Assembly: GCF_921293095.1 (NCBI RefSeq)
Contig: NC_060252.1
Location: 1,178,001 to 1,242,000, forward strand
DNA from: Ischnura elegans
Lineage: Eukaryota; Arthropoda; Insecta; Odonata; Coenagrionidae
Direction: 5' to 3'
DNA: 64,000 bases
The notes under the pieces were generated by a model. The model worked only from the letters and a program-made list of their open reading frames with translations, searched no databases and had not been told where the DNA came from. Positions within the stretch are counted from its first letter, which is position 1, and each line of letters starts with the position of its first letter. Shown here piece after piece: positions 34,198 to 47,114 of the stretch. Made by a program: the position numbers and the translations under genes.

Positions 34198-37100
34198 AAT
34201 TAGCTCCAGAGGATAATGAAGGATGGTACAAAGATTTTAATTAGCTTTGAATGTATCATTCATTACTTTCAGCCTTATCATAAGTTTACAATGAACAGTT
34301 GTCTAAGAAAATTATCAATATGCTTGTCATGTTAGAATACCATGTATTATAATTCCTAATTGAGTATCAATTTGTTAGCTAAGCATAAAAAATACTTTCA
34401 ATAAAATCATCAACTATATTAAATTATGTCACCCAAGCAATATTCTTAATTTCCCACTCACAATTAGTGCTACAACACCTTTGTTTTTTCCTTGTGCTAA
34501 TTCTAAGGTCAATTACTATTCAAGACAAAGCTCAGAATTATGTGTTATATGAACCTAGTGCATTGATTTCACTTTTAACAAATAAAGTATCCAATAAAAA
34601 CCTGTGATAACAATCATACTGAGAAATGCTTTCTTTTTCATTATTTAAAAGTGTGGTACCTACTTAACACTTTCGCTGCGGCGGACGCACTGGTGCGTCC
34701 TACGCAAACTGTTGTGCTGAGCGGAGGACGCACCCGTGCGTCCTGCTCCGACCCGTTTTCAAATGGCCATAGAATCAGCCGAGAACGTCTTGGCCGCTCC
34801 AAATTACCTCTCGCTGCTCTATTACATTTCGTACTATTCAGTGTTGGCCGTCGTTTCTAGGAATTACCTCTCATTTTTCAGCTAACTACTTCTTCATTTT
34901 TTCCATTTTTTCGTAATTTTTATGATATTTTACTTTTTTCTGAACTTAATCGTCTCGGAAGCGGAGATAAATTGGTATCATATGCATTCAAAACTCTTCT
35001 AAATATTATTTATGTCATATAAAGTGTTATATTTAGTTTATTCAAATATGTGGAAATGTGTAGATATATCTGAAGATAGCAAAAATATGTGAGCACATTG
35101 GTTTCGACAATTGTCATGGTTGCTGCATTTGAACATAATAGATATTACGTTTAGCGACGATAAATCCCTTGAAAAAATAATACGCGTAGTTGACCCAGGT
35201 TCGAAGCCAGAATTTTCCATAATAATAAAGTATGTACCTTTATCGTGCATAACGCGGAAAAAGTTAGCTCTAAGAAGTTATTACCATAAGGCATATCGAG
35301 GGGCATTAGGTAATCCCCCTCAATAATAATGAATTATAATCCATTGCACTCTTCTTTTATTCTTCCATATGGCCTATTGATTATATAAACATGCCGTAAT
35401 GTTGCCGAATTTTGTTTAAATATAATGTTGCTGAACATTCAATCACTTGTTCCACAAAACCCAGAGTCAAAATATGCTAGACAAGTGTCTCGTTATATTA
35501 TGGTTCAATTGCAAAGGGTTATATACTTTGTTAAACTGACTGATAGGAATATATTTACCTCTCTGCGTATACATTACACACGGAACTGAAATAGACCTCC
35601 ATTTCAAGATAAAATATTTGACACAGGATCCATTAGTATTGACCTTGAGAATGAAATTCAATGCCGATGTGACGGAAATTTAATACCGGGAATTCCAAGA
35701 CGATCACAATAATGTGTGAAATAAAAGGGTAATATTTCGTCTCATTTCATGCGGATATCATTTCGTATGGCCTATAAAAACAGTGTCGTCGAGGCATTCC
35801 TTTCACTCTCATCACTCCACGCCCTCTGGCTACAATATCATTGCTAGTATGACGCTGCCACAAGAAGGTACTAGGTGCTCGGAGCCTTCGGAATAGATTG
35901 ATATGCTCGATTTTCGGAGATATCTATCCTCTGAAGCATCATCGGAGGTGTCACCTGTTACCTGACCACTCTGTGACCTGACTATCTTGATTTTTTCCCA
36001 TCACATTAGGTAGCTAAGGAGTCAGTGGCATCAACATCTGGTTCAGCGGGAACGTGATGAAAAAAAGAGATGAATAACCTAAGAGAAATTTGAAGAAAAA
36101 GACTAATTTAGAGTTGATGGATATCCTTATGCGGTTTGATGAGGAGATGGATAGCAAGGAAGATAATGCATTCCAGAAAGGAATTCCAAAGGAGTCTTCC
36201 GAAGAGAGTCAGGAAGAAAACGCCCATGAACCTTCATCAAAACTTTTCCGAAAGCACTCAAATAACTTCGATTTATGGTACTAAGCTGAACTCCAAGTAA
36301 CAGATATCCCTTTTTCTGGCACCTCAGGACTAAAATAAAATGTTCCCAGCGAGAATCCTTACGACTATTTAGTACTCATTGCTAGGGACATGCAAAAGGT
36401 GGGGTTATTTTATAGCCAAAAGTAGTGTTATTTTTCTACAAAAGCGATGTTATTTTGCCCTGAAATCGGTGTTATTTTAACGGCAAAATAATTTATGCTG
36501 ATTGAGAGCCATCCTTCCTGTGGCCCACACATTGCCCTAAATTTAGGATATTATTGACCGGGAATAATTTAAGCAATAATATACATGGAGCATTGACTGA
36601 ATTCACCTATTTTACATATTTATCCTTCGCGTATACATGTATCTAGCTTATATAGAGAGAAGTTACTTTTAAATGCTTGTAATTTCAAATGAAATATTGC
36701 TATTGTGATCAAGTTCTCATCTTTTACATTTGTTCTCTTATCTGTTAACACAGTGATATAGCAGGAAAGAAATCTTTCTCAGTCCATGTTTGCCGAAGGG
36801 ATCCAAATTGCTTAAAGGCACTTAGATGCGAACGATGTCTCAGACATTTGAGCTCCTGGATTGCTTTAATTACATCCACTGAACCCCGGGAATTTTGCTT
36901 TTGTAGTAATTTCTGTAATTCTCCCAACCCCAGCATCAACTTCTCTGTCTCCATTGATTCAAGGCCATGAATTTTTTGTTTTTAAGGCAGGGTTCATGTC
37001 TGTAGACGGAACTTCTTGGGGATCAAAAACTAGATCTTTTCAAATACCTGTTTTTTTGCTTAGGTCTTCTACCATAAGAGAACTAAGTTTGGGTGATGCC

Positions 37101-37819
37101 TATTTAGCCATCTGCATAGGTATTGACTTTACAGCAGCTGCGTTAGAGGTTTTCATGTTTCGCAGATGTAATAAGTGGTTTTATCTAAAAAAAAAGTACT
37201 CTTATGAATATTCTCGAGGCTCATTTTTAACTTTTAACTCTTTCAAAATGGTGGAGTTCTCTCCTTAGCATGAATGCAGGACTGTGCTCCATGAGACTCT
37301 TCGGTCCCCTCTGTATGGAGCATTTATGCTGGACATCTGTTAAGAAAGGTCTTGCAGATAATAAAACACTCTCAACACCAACCTTTTCTGATCCTTCCTA
37401 GTGGGCATTTTGCATTATCTTGGACTCTGAGGGTAGTTGGTCTCTCTCCTTTCGTGGTTTATAACCCTACCAGTGGCATTGGTTCACTGTCAACTCATGC
37501 TTTGTTTATGTGAATTTATATCTAAATCTATATAGATGATTGTTGATTGCACGTAAATTGCAGTCTTCCAATTGAATTCCTTGATTTATTCTGAGAATAT
37601 TAAAATTTTGAATGAAGCTCTACTGTCAGCATTAATGAATTTACTGCAGTAACAATTTCCATGTTGATTTTATACTGAAAGCGAGATATAAGTTAACATT
37701 TATGGTAGAATTTCGTTTAAAAATTGTAAACGCTGCCAAAAGACAAAGAATTCAGTTCTTAGTTTATATTTTTTGAGAAAGAACCATATATTTATTTCGC
37801 AATCTAACTGAATGAACAA

Positions 37820-38107
37820 TTGCATGACTGCGGTCCCTTGCAACAAAGAGGGGTAATAAGAGACAAGGGTCTAGGTAAATGCTTGCGGATTTCGGCAGTT
37901 TTTGCACAGATTATGCCAGTCCATGGTGTTGGCCTGTGTTGGGTCCCGAAACTAAGACTTTGCGAACCTACGAATGTCATAAAAGGAGGAGACCAAGGAA
38001 ACGTATTTTCGGCATTAGGCCTGCGTAGGAAAATCTCAGACGAAGATTTTCGTCTCCCGGGTCAAGAAACATCCTGCCGTACATTTCCGTCATTAGCAGC
38101 GAAAGGG
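37820..38107. repeat. Right end of a truncated piggyBac-type MITE
   Basis: The stretch ends GCAGCGAAAGGG followed by TTAA (38108-38111), the same terminus as the MITE at 49448-50200. A palindrome AGACGAAGATTTTCGTCT lies at 38037-38054. No left end with TTAA was found. Confidence 0.5.
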
Positions 38108-38484
38108 TTAACTCTTTATAGAATATGAGCATTTGGATAGTTTGTTGGAAATAGTAATCTTGATTTAAACTCGCGCCAAGTTCTTTTTGCACAGTGTGTT
38201 TCAGCTGTTTCTATTTTATTTGTGTGCTTCTTTTGTTTGTCTGTATAAGTTCCCACTTCCGGTTTTTCTAATGAAGATTTCACACCTATACAGCCATGTG
38301 TTAATTAATTAATTATCCTACCCAATCCTAACATAGTTTGAATCCTCCAGTAATTTTATTAAGTCAACCATCAGATTCCCATGGCATTTTGGCTACTTTT
38401 TAGACATCGTGAATACGGTTTAGACATCCTCTGGACAAACAAGTCGCCTTATTTCCTCGAGTGTGTTTCTTTGTGGAAATCATG

Positions 38485-39320
38485 AATTTTCTCCAATTCA
38501 TGGGCGATTTTCACCAACTCAGACGCGATTTTCATTTTTTTTCCTTCTGCTCTGCATGAAATTGTTTTTCGAGGCGTATATTTAAGCCGTAATTTTTTCA
38601 CGGCATTGGCCGCTCACCGACGCGACTAATTTCCGCGGGCCGCCGTTCCCTCTACAGCGCCGTGAAATCCAGAGATTCGTCTTGTCAGAAAGTGGCCTGA
38701 ATTTTACGGCGCTGAGCCGGGAACGGCAGCTGGCGATAAGTCGTTTCGGCTGAAAGCTGCCACAATGTAGCTCCGTGTGTATTTCACGGAATAGAAAGCG
38801 CACAGCCATTTTTTGCCGCTTTCAGACTTTTGCTTTGCTCCGGCCGTCGTCAACGGCACGGCACTGTGCTTTCAAATAACCATTGATCTCAATGCATGTC
38901 TTCAAGCGAGTAGAATCGCGCAGTTGACGCATGGCGTTGTTGACAGTCAGCAAGGCAAGGTTCAATCCGGCCCGGCAGTGCGCCGTTTATGGCGTGAAAT
39001 ACACTCAGTGCTACCTTAAGACAACTTCCAAATGCGAGGACTTTTCGCCGGCCGCTGTTCACGGCACGGTTCCGTGAAATTCAGGCCACTTTCGAACAAG
39101 ACATCTCTCTCACTTTCAAACGAGACATCTCACGGCACTGTGCCGTGAACGGCGGCCTATGGAAATTCGTCGCGTCAGAAAGCGGCCAATGCAGTGAAAA
39201 AATTACGGCTTAAATGTACGCCTCGAAAAACAATTTCGTGGGAGAAGCATGAGCAGAAGAAAAATATGGTGAAAATCGCGTCTGAGTTAGTGAAAATCGC
39301 CCATGAATTGGAGAAAATCG
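38485..39320. repeat. Large foldback inside the hAT
   Basis: Two inverted arms, about 38485-38712 and 39069-39320, match closely. Examples are CCAATTCATGGGCGATTTTC, GAAATTGTTTTTCGAGGCGT and AAGCCGTAATTTTTTCAC against their complements. The inner part is GC-rich with CACGG and CCGTG motifs. It would form a stem of over 200 bp. Confidence 0.8.
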
Positions 39321-40785
39321 CAATTACCACGAAATTCGCGCATTCGCGGGAAAACCGCGGAAATCGCCTTTTTCGCGGGAAAACCCCGGAATTTGCGTTA
39401 AAATTCGCGTTATCGCATTTGCGACTTTTGCATGTCCCTACTCATTGCCAATGACATTTTTTTGAGTTGTAACAGAAACGAAAATGAATGCTGAAAATGT
39501 AGTTCGAAATAATACTTCTCCAAATGTTAGAATAGCGTCATGGAATAAGTCTTGAGTCCAAGATAATTGGAAATTTTTTGGACTTCAATTTCCGAAATGG
39601 GAAATATTTCTCTTAGTAGATTATAATATAATTGGAAAAAATCTGAAATATATAATCTCCCTGTTTTTTCCAAATGCATATATCGAGATAGCTTCTGCAC
39701 ATATTGCGCACTATGCACTTAGAAATGTGGTTGAAGGCGAACACTTACCCAGTTATCCATTTTACAAAATACGACCCTTGCATGATACATTCTATGCAAG
39801 TATGAGTGAAGTGTGCTACGCGGAAAGGGCTGTGAGTCTAGACGAATCCGTGGTTCTATGTAGTTGACGTTATCCACGGTTACTATTAAAACAATTCATT
39901 CCTAACAAACATCACAAATACAAAATAAAATTATACGTGATCACTAATCAATGCGGTTTGGTTTTGGATTGCTTGATACATTTTGGCACCGAGAGTAAAG
40001 AAGTGGAGGGAGCAGGGAACGCTGAGAAAGTGACTCACAAATTCTTGGCAAATTTTAAAAATAAGGGGTACACTGTGTACATGGATAACTTTTACGACAG
40101 CGTGAACCTTTCCCAATGTCTGCAAAAACATACTGTACAGATAGAGCATACTGTAGAGTCATTCTGCTAATGAAGAAATAAATAACCCTGATATTTTATT
40201 GAAAAATTAGAGAAGGGTGAATGTGTGGCTCGCTACAATATAATGGGGGGGGGTGCGTTTTGAAATGGAGGGATAAAAGAGATGTGAAGATGATTTCGTC
40301 CGAGTATGGACACGATTTTGCGAGCAGGCAGGGAAGGGTTTCAACTAAGCCCAGTATGGTGGACGCCTACAATAAACATATTGGAGGCAAAGACAAGACC
40401 GATCAGTTGTTGTCATATTGTCTTTGCATAACAAAAAACTCTCCATTGGTACCTTAAGTTGAGAATATACTTTATTCAGATAATAATTATTCATTCTTTC
40501 ATTCTATACCAAAGATTTAGTGGGAAACGTAAAAAATTGTTAGAATACCGTGATGAACTAATAAAATCATTGCCAAATGTCTATCCTGAGGCAATACCTT
40601 CAATGAGTTCCCCTGAACATATTCACTCGCCACATAATTTGGAAATGAAAAGAAAGGGAAGAAAAAAGTGCAGTGAAAAATGTGCCAAAAATAGAGTGAG
40701 TGTATAGAGTGAGATCCTGATTGCCCGTAAAAAAAACGACTTTATGCTTTGGGATATTTTCGTAAGTCTAAAATATATCACTGAC

Positions 40786-40852
40786 TTGGTGATGGTTTTC
40801 CGGGTTTACACCGCGTTACACAGGGTTTACACCCCGGAAAACCATCACCAAT
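40786..40852. repeat. Hairpin in the PB1 3' region
   Basis: TTGGTGATGGTTTTCCGGG is complemented by CCCGGAAAACCATCACCAA after about 30 bp that repeats GGGTTTACAC. It lies downstream of the transposase reading, before the PB1 right end. Confidence 0.7.
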
Positions 40853-42683
40853 CAAGTAACCACGAAAGCCTCCGAAATAATATCACTGACTTAAATAGCA
40901 CTCTTCATTCTAGTGTTTTTTTCAGTTTGATTCTTGAAAGTTATCCCAAAACATTGAGTAAATTATGAGTTTGTAATTATTTTACGAGAAAAATATTATT
41001 TCATTAAAAATAAAAAAATATTTCATTAAAAATAAAATTTTATCATTTTCGAATGCTCCAAATTTTTAAATATATCTATTTGTTTGCAAAATAAGTCGAA
41101 ATACATGAACGTTAGAAAAGAATTAAGGGAGATAAAATTTTGTCGTGGAGCGGGTTGCATAACTCATGTGACACGGGTTGCATAGCTTTGCCAATGCTGT
41201 GAGCGGAGGACACACCCGTGCGTCCTTCATATTATTTGTTTAAAACAATCATAGGATCATTATTATCATTTTTTACGGTATCCATAGAGACATATCTACT
41301 TAGTTATGCACAAAAACCACTGCCGCTCACGGTGATATTTTTCATCAAAATGGCCAGCAGTGAAAGTGTTAAGCAACTTGATCTTTAATTAATACCTCTT
41401 AATTTCTAATTTAAAAAAAGATCTTTAATTAAGTGCGGGATAGGTACTCTCATTCATAGCACTCCACCGGAGTTCATATAAAGCCTTTACAATTCCTACG
41501 AGAGACGTTAATTTATCTCACAACTACGTCCCTTTATAGTTCTATTAACACGTTCAACGCTGACTGACGACGATCGTCGTCCGCCGGGTGCTATCCAGTG
41601 ACGCCGGACGACGATCGTCGTCCAAGTCCGCTCTCCCTTTCCAAGGCCATATACGAGAGACGCCGACCCATAGCGCTTCCATTTTGCTTGTCAGTCGTTC
41701 ATTAGCCCTCAGAGCGAGTGCATCGCCAGTAGCCGGAGCGACTCATCTCCAGGAAGGTTCCTACAGCTGTTTCTTTTCGGTGGTAAGTTACACTTTTTTT
41801 TTGTTAATTATCACTCTCTTTTTGTGGTTTTAATGTTTACCGACCCCTTTTTAACGTAAAACAACTTTCGTATGTGGTAAAAATCATGAGTTGAAAGTTT
41901 TGCATTGTTTTATTTGAGATTTCCTCCCCCCCCCCTTTCACCTCTGCATTCTCCTCGTACCCATATTACGATTTCATCGGTGTTTTTTTATTTTTTTTAT
42001 AATTTTTTTTTGGAGATATATCGCTTGTGATAAAATTTTGAAATTGCGTTTACAAAATAACTTCGTGAATTTAAAGTTGTTTCCTTTAATTGTATTTTAA
42101 AGCAGAGAAGTAAAGTCGTTCAGTAAAATTGTTACATTATGTGAAAAAAAATTCCGTTTTGGACAGATACTCATTATTCTAGTTTAGATTGAGGCTAAGC
42201 ATTACAATGCATTCCGGACCATGTGATTACATTGCTGCATTTAATTTTACCAGGAATATGCTATTAGCAAATATTTTACGTTTTTTTACTAGTTTGTCTT
42301 CAATAGGTGATAATTTGCAGTATTTTACTCCAGTCACTTGTAACTTGAATATTTCCTTTATGACATTCGATAAATATTTATCATCATTTGCGCTTGTTGT
42401 TATTGTAATTTTAATAAAAGTACTATTATTGATTTGCTTCAATTTTGCCTGCTGATATTGTTTCTTTTTCTCCTGTATATAGCAAACAAGTGGAAGCGAA
42501 ATTTTACAAAAATTTCCTGATAACTTCCGATCCAAGTTCTTAGGCAGTAAGGTACGTGATATCATAAACATTACTCAATTATTTCATTGCTATGCGATGT
42601 TTTTTCTTGTTATACATTCATATAAACATGTACTTGTAAACATTCTTGTTTTCAGAAAGGAAACGCGGAGGTAACAAGGGGGA

Positions 42684-44526
42684 ATGGACCGCAAAGGGAA
42701 GGGACTACCGGGGAAAGGGGTCCCGAAGAAAGGGAAGCGGGGTGTCAAAAGCCAGTCTATTGAGAAAACCACCCAACTCCCCTCATAACCTCCCCTTCCA
42801 ACCTCCAGCAGTACCCCAGCCCTTCGAGTTCTGGTGAAAGCCACCAGCCCCCTGACACCCCTTCTCGTCCCCCAAGTCCGCAGCCATCGGCCTCGCGGTC
42901 ATTTCCACCCCCAAAAAGGAAGAGGAGGGAGGAAGAAAGAAGATTCGGGAGGGTGCTTTCTGCAGAGGAGATGGCGGAACTTCTTTCTATGGACGAAGAA
43001 AGCGAAGATTCCTCCTTCGGGGAAACGCAGTGGGGATCCTCGGAGGATGAAGAAGAAGGCAGAGTGGGTGATCCCTCAAGATATGCTTCTCCTTCCCCTC
43101 CTGGCCCTCTATGCTCTCAGTCCTCTCCCCTTATGACGAGAACTGCGACAAAGACTTACACTTGGACGGAAAAAAGACCAACCCACCCACAATTCCCCTT
43201 CACTGACACCCCTGGCCTCAAGACGCAAGACTCAGGAGACGATCCCCGTAAATATTTTGACCTCCTCATGACAGATGACATGGTGGACTTGATAGTGACG
43301 GAGACAAATAGACAAGCAGACGTTTTAATTTCTGCTAATGTATTTCCCCGAGCAAGAATAACGAAGTGGAAGCCGCTCACATCGGTGGAATTTTTAACGT
43401 TTTTGGGGTTCTCTACCACATGAGCACATGCCCATTCCCTACATTCCTTTATAATTCATAGACACAATTGTATCACATGCTTATAATATTTTGTACATAA
43501 AAAGCACTATGGAACAAAGCCTGCTGGAATGGTTCGCGGCTGTTTGGCGGAAAAAAATCAAGGTTTAAGGGGTATGTACCCAGTACTCGTACATAATACG
43601 GCGTTGAAGAGTTAAAATTGACATTATGGGCCTTAACAACATTAATCATGACAGAAGATGAACAAAACTATTCAATACTGTACCACTAGCACGTAAATCT
43701 TGTCGTCAGGAGCAAAGTCTTTGCCGAGGGAGGGGAGGGGGTGGAGGGGAAGTCTGTAGTAAGTGGTGCGGGCCGTACCTCAGCGGTGCCGCTGTGCGGG
43801 GTGGCGCCCTGGGGGGGATTGCTTTACGACGGACGATATCTCCTAAACGCTTAGAGATAGGTCAAAACCAACAGAAAATTGGCCCTAAAGGGCTTTACTT
43901 TTACGTTTTACTTAGGAATAGCATTTTTTTTATCCGAAAAAACTCAATTGAGGGTCCTTAGTACTTAGGGCCCTTGGGGCACGGGTTGCCATTATTTTAA
44001 AGTAACCAAATTTTAACACGTGAATATAAACCTCATTTGGATCATTATGAGACCAGGAAAACATAACTTTTCGAAATTCTGAAAAATAAGGGCCGGCCTA
44101 ATGCCCATTGAGTAGAATATCCGACTATTGGAGTGTAGACCCCCTTTTCAATTATCCTTGCTTTAGGAAATGCATTGGCAGGGACAGGTTCACCGCGATC
44201 ATGCAAGCTCTGCATTTTGCGAGTAATCCTGGTCGTGATGAGCCGCAATCGTCTGATCGACTCTACAAAATCAGTCCGTCATATTCCGAACCTATTCCTC
44301 GTTCCTCTCCCAGCCTAACCTCCAGGGTCCTTGGATTGTCTAAGCACTTTCCAGAGACACATGACATCGACCAAAAACGAAAACGTGTCCCTCAACGACG
44401 CTGCACGTTCTATTAGTCTAGAGGGTTCAGGAAGGAGACGGCATATTTTTGCCCCGCCTGTGAGGGATGCCCACCCCTGTGCTTGAAGCCATGCTTTGAA
44501 GCATTTCATAGAAATGTTCAATGTTA
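42684..44526 (+). pseudogene. PB2 piggyBac-type transposase lacking its catalytic core
   Basis: The N-terminus begins MDRKGKGLPGKGVPKKGKRG, very basic, then shifts one frame into a Ser/Pro-rich segment and the open run 42953-43423 (LSAEEMAELLSMDEESEDSS, DDPRKYFDLLMTDDMVDLIV, RITKWKPLTSVEFLTFLG). After a frameshift it reads YHMSTCP, where the 43437-44100 insertion sits, and continues SRISDYWSVDPLFNYPCFRK and GRDRFTAIMQALHFASNPG. It then jumps straight to the C-terminal cysteine-rich domain (RCTFY, TAG stop, then ETAYFCPACEGCPPLCLKPC). All three catalytic Asp regions are missing, so an internal deletion near 44280-44360 joined the two ends of the gene. Confidence 0.9.
43437..44100. mobile_element. 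Unclassified 664-bp insertion in PB2 with 9-bp target duplication
   Basis: ATGCCCATT occurs directly before (43428-43436) and after (44101-44109). Deleting the insert and one repeat rejoins the transposase reading YHMSTCP to SRISDYWSVD in frame. The ends (CCCTACATTC and GGGCCGGCCTA) show no clear inverted repeat, and there is no poly(A). A 9-bp duplication fits MULE-type or a few other superfamilies. Confidence 0.8.
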
Positions 44527-45863
44527 GTCCTCTCCATGATTTAATGTATTAAATATTATGTATTCCATTATTAAATGTTATGTAAAATTTAAGTATTAAA
44601 TGATAATAATTTCAAAATATTTTTTATTTTTCCTGGTTTTCGGTCCCCCCACCATGTACCTGGTGAAAACCGTTGTTTCCTTTCGGGAGTGCAGAGGAAG
44701 AGCGAAAGATGTAAAATTCTATTGTTTCCTAACTTTGGTATTCCCTCCTGGAACGTGTAAGAAGCATTAGCGCAAGTTCCTAGAAGATAGGGATCAGCAC
44801 CCGGGTCGGGTTCGGGTGATTAGCACTTCGGAAGTTGTCGTCTAAACCCAATTTTTGTATCCACTTGGAATGTCGTCTCCTTCTCTGTATTATTCCTCCT
44901 TTGTTTGTTTCAACGCAAAAATATATTTCCCGGAAATTGCGCCGAAAAAATAAAAACGAGTCTGAAAAATTATGCTTCGAAATATTTTATACATTTTAGT
45001 TTCAATGAATGAAAAATCATTTTTTATACATAGATAAATGGTTAGAGCAGGTCCTTTTTTTCATTTAAAACAATATAATTTTGAAATTTGAGAGAATTTA
45101 CTTTGAGACTCATGACAACTGAACATAATATAACTCATTATTTTCAGAAATAATAATTACGTATAGTTTTCAACAGAAATACCATTGTTAATGCTAAGAT
45201 AAGTTTTTAAAGAATGGATTTGAACAATATTACAATAACACCGTCAATGGGTAGAAAAACGGCATTGAATTCGATAAAAGGAATTTGTGATCAAATGAAC
45301 ACTAGCCGTCCTTATAGGTGGGGTGAAACTCTCGTCCTCTTAGTGTTAATTTAAATATATGAAATTTACATCTTTATTTGTTTTAAATTCCCACCTCGTC
45401 TTTGATTTGAAAGATATATTCCTCGTCGGATCCTTCAAATAGAAATTCAAAAAGTTGAAATAGAAAAGGTCATGCCACATAATTCTCTATCAACGACTAA
45501 GAAATTCGAATATTACACAGCCATCAACGTTCTTGCTAATTAATATTTACGGCACGGATCAATTTATATTCAATTGACATGTCAGATTAGAGACAGAACA
45601 TGGCATACAGTAAAAAGAAAAAGTCATCGGAAAAATGGGCTCGGTTATGCAACCACGCATTACACGACTGCTGTGCTATCCGGTGACGTCGGACGACGAT
45701 CGTCGTCAAATTTGAAATTGCGATTTTTCATAAAAAAAAAATTTTTTCGTAACTTCCAATGAACAATCTATTCAAAATGAGACCGAAACCATCTAAAACC
45801 GAAGAATTAAAATTCAGTCACCGGCAAAACTTAAAAAAATTACCGCCGCGTTGAAAGTGTTAA

Positions 45864-47114
45864 GGAATGATAACTTACCATGCTCATGGGAAAGAATCAG
45901 TAGCACTAAAACAGTAGTACTTATGATATGGCAACGGTCATGAAGAAGCATAAAAATCAGGAAATTGCTACACGATGAAAACCATAATTCATATTCAACA
46001 CGTTATAACAAGAAAGTACCAATGATGCATGTGATGTTTGGCTCCAAAATATTATGAATCAATGCACAATATGTAAACGTATTTATCTCATGCTATCCAC
46101 AAATAAGTACAATGCATTTAGAGAACTAGGTATTCCATAAATTATCAAGTTCAAAGAGAACCACCACCTACTACAGTTCAAAACAAGCACACTCATTTAT
46201 CTCTACAGCTGTAAGTTGTTTCCATGCTGGCGAGCTATAGTCTAGGTATAAAAAACAACCCTCAATAAAGTTACCATTTTCTCGATATTACTACAGAGAT
46301 TTTCCTCCTTTCCAACATTGCTACATCAATCACCTACAGCAGAAAACACAGCCATATAACATGCATCGGACAGATGAACACAACCCATGATAATCACGAA
46401 ATCAACACGAACCTTGACACAACCCTAAATCAGTCAGTGGGAGTTCATGAGTTTTGCCCAACTCCACAAATTTAGGGGCAGTAAAATCCGCTACATAAAT
46501 ATTGTTCTAATGTGACTGAGATTCGTGTTGGCGAATATTTAATAACGATTCTTCACAGAAAATAACACAGGTGATAGCTTATGAAACAACCTCATGAAAC
46601 TTCGGTTTTTGGAATTATGATATTATTAAATTATACAACCATACATGTATCATTATACCTATTTTGCCTTCTTAAATATATGAAATAAGACCGTGATCAC
46701 CATCATACGTACGTCAGCTACTGAACTGTAAGGTTCTAAATACGTCAGCTGCTATCCTTGTAAATAGAGTATAAACAAGACTCGAAATAATTGTCGAGGC
46801 CTACGTCGCCTCGATATTTATTCTGCCTAGGGTGGCCTCAAAACAGCGACAATAAGCTTTGTGGAATTGCAACTTACGGAAACGTAGAGGCTTGAACGTC
46901 GCCCCCTCGACATTGTCGAGGATACGACAAAATCGAGGCCTTCATGAATAAGGCTCGGGGCAGGGATTATAGATTTAGTAACAACTTAAATTTCTTAATG
47001 ACGTTTCTTTAACTATAGATTGGATTGGCTCCTACACTGGGACAAACGATTTGCTTCGTAAAAGCCAGACCTTTGTGATAAGGCTGTTAGCAAGAGTGCT
47101 GAATATTCACTTAC
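45864..47114. other. GRASP intron or flank, no gene seen
   Basis: Mostly AT-rich. Around 46790-46960 the motif TCGAGGC and its complement recur several times and the segment ends GAGGCCTTCATGAATAAGGC. This could be the right end of a Harbinger-type element, but no matching left end was found. Confidence 0.4.

Larger units (their letters stand above)
36383..39440. mobile_element. hAT element inserted in PB1 transposase
   Basis: The termini TAGGGACATGCAAAAG and CTTTTGCATGTCCCTA are perfect inverted repeats flanked by identical 8-bp repeats CTCATTGC (36375-36382 and 39441-39448). These are the hallmark of hAT integration. The left subterminal region repeats TGTTATTTT four times and the right end repeats TTCGCG. 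No hAT transposase was recognised in 3058 bp. A possible minus-strand frame at 36954-36745 (METEKLMLGLGELQKLLQKQ) is unidentified. Confidence 0.93.
36090..40707 (+). pseudogene. PB1 piggyBac-type transposase, split and decayed
   Basis: The transposase that would excise at TTAA by DDD chemistry. The N-terminal acidic region (LMDILMRFDEEMDSKEDNA) leads to NVPSENPYDYLVLIA, where the hAT is inserted. Reading resumes NDIFLS after it, so removing the hAT and one 8-bp repeat restores frame at this point. Further on come SPNVRIASWNKS, NWKFFGLQFPKW, FYKIRPLHDTF, then AVSLDESVVL (first Asp), CGLVLDCLIHFGTES, NKGYTVYMDNFYDSVNLSQ (second Asp) and VLKWRDKRDVKMISSEYG with MVDAYNKHIGGKDKTDQLL (third Asp region). 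Multiple stops and shifts lie between these, for example TGA in WNKS*VQ. The C-terminal FSGKRKKLLEYRDELIKSL is present. It is not functional. Confidence 0.9.
34668..41368 (+). mobile_element. piggyBac-like element PB1, interrupted by a hAT
   Basis: Flanking TTAA at 34664-34667 and 41369-41372 bound the ends CACTTTCGCTGC and GCAGTGAAAGTG. Two palindromes, GGACGCAC TG GTGCGTCC (34683-34700) and GGACGCAC CC GTGCGTCC (34726-34743), lie inside the left end, and one near-copy lies at 41208-41225. It has a transposase on plus. Without the inserted hAT it is about 3.6 kb, a usual size for the superfamily. Confidence 0.93.
41549..45859 (+). mobile_element. piggyBac-like element PB2, internally deleted
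   Basis: TTAA at 41545-41548 and 45860-45863 flank CACGTTCAACGC and GCGTTGAAAGTG. Palindromes GACGACGATCGTCGTC occur at 41566-41581 and 41607-41622 near the left end and at 45692-45707 near the right. A donor-like GGTGGTAAGT near 41783 and an acceptor TTGTTTTCAG ending at 42656 suggest a 5' leader intron before the transposase. The element carries a further 664-bp insertion. Confidence 0.9.

Noticed and set aside
36954-37268. 104-codon plus frame inside the hAT
   Set aside because: No hAT transposase motif or known domain; it overlaps an equally unconvincing minus frame.
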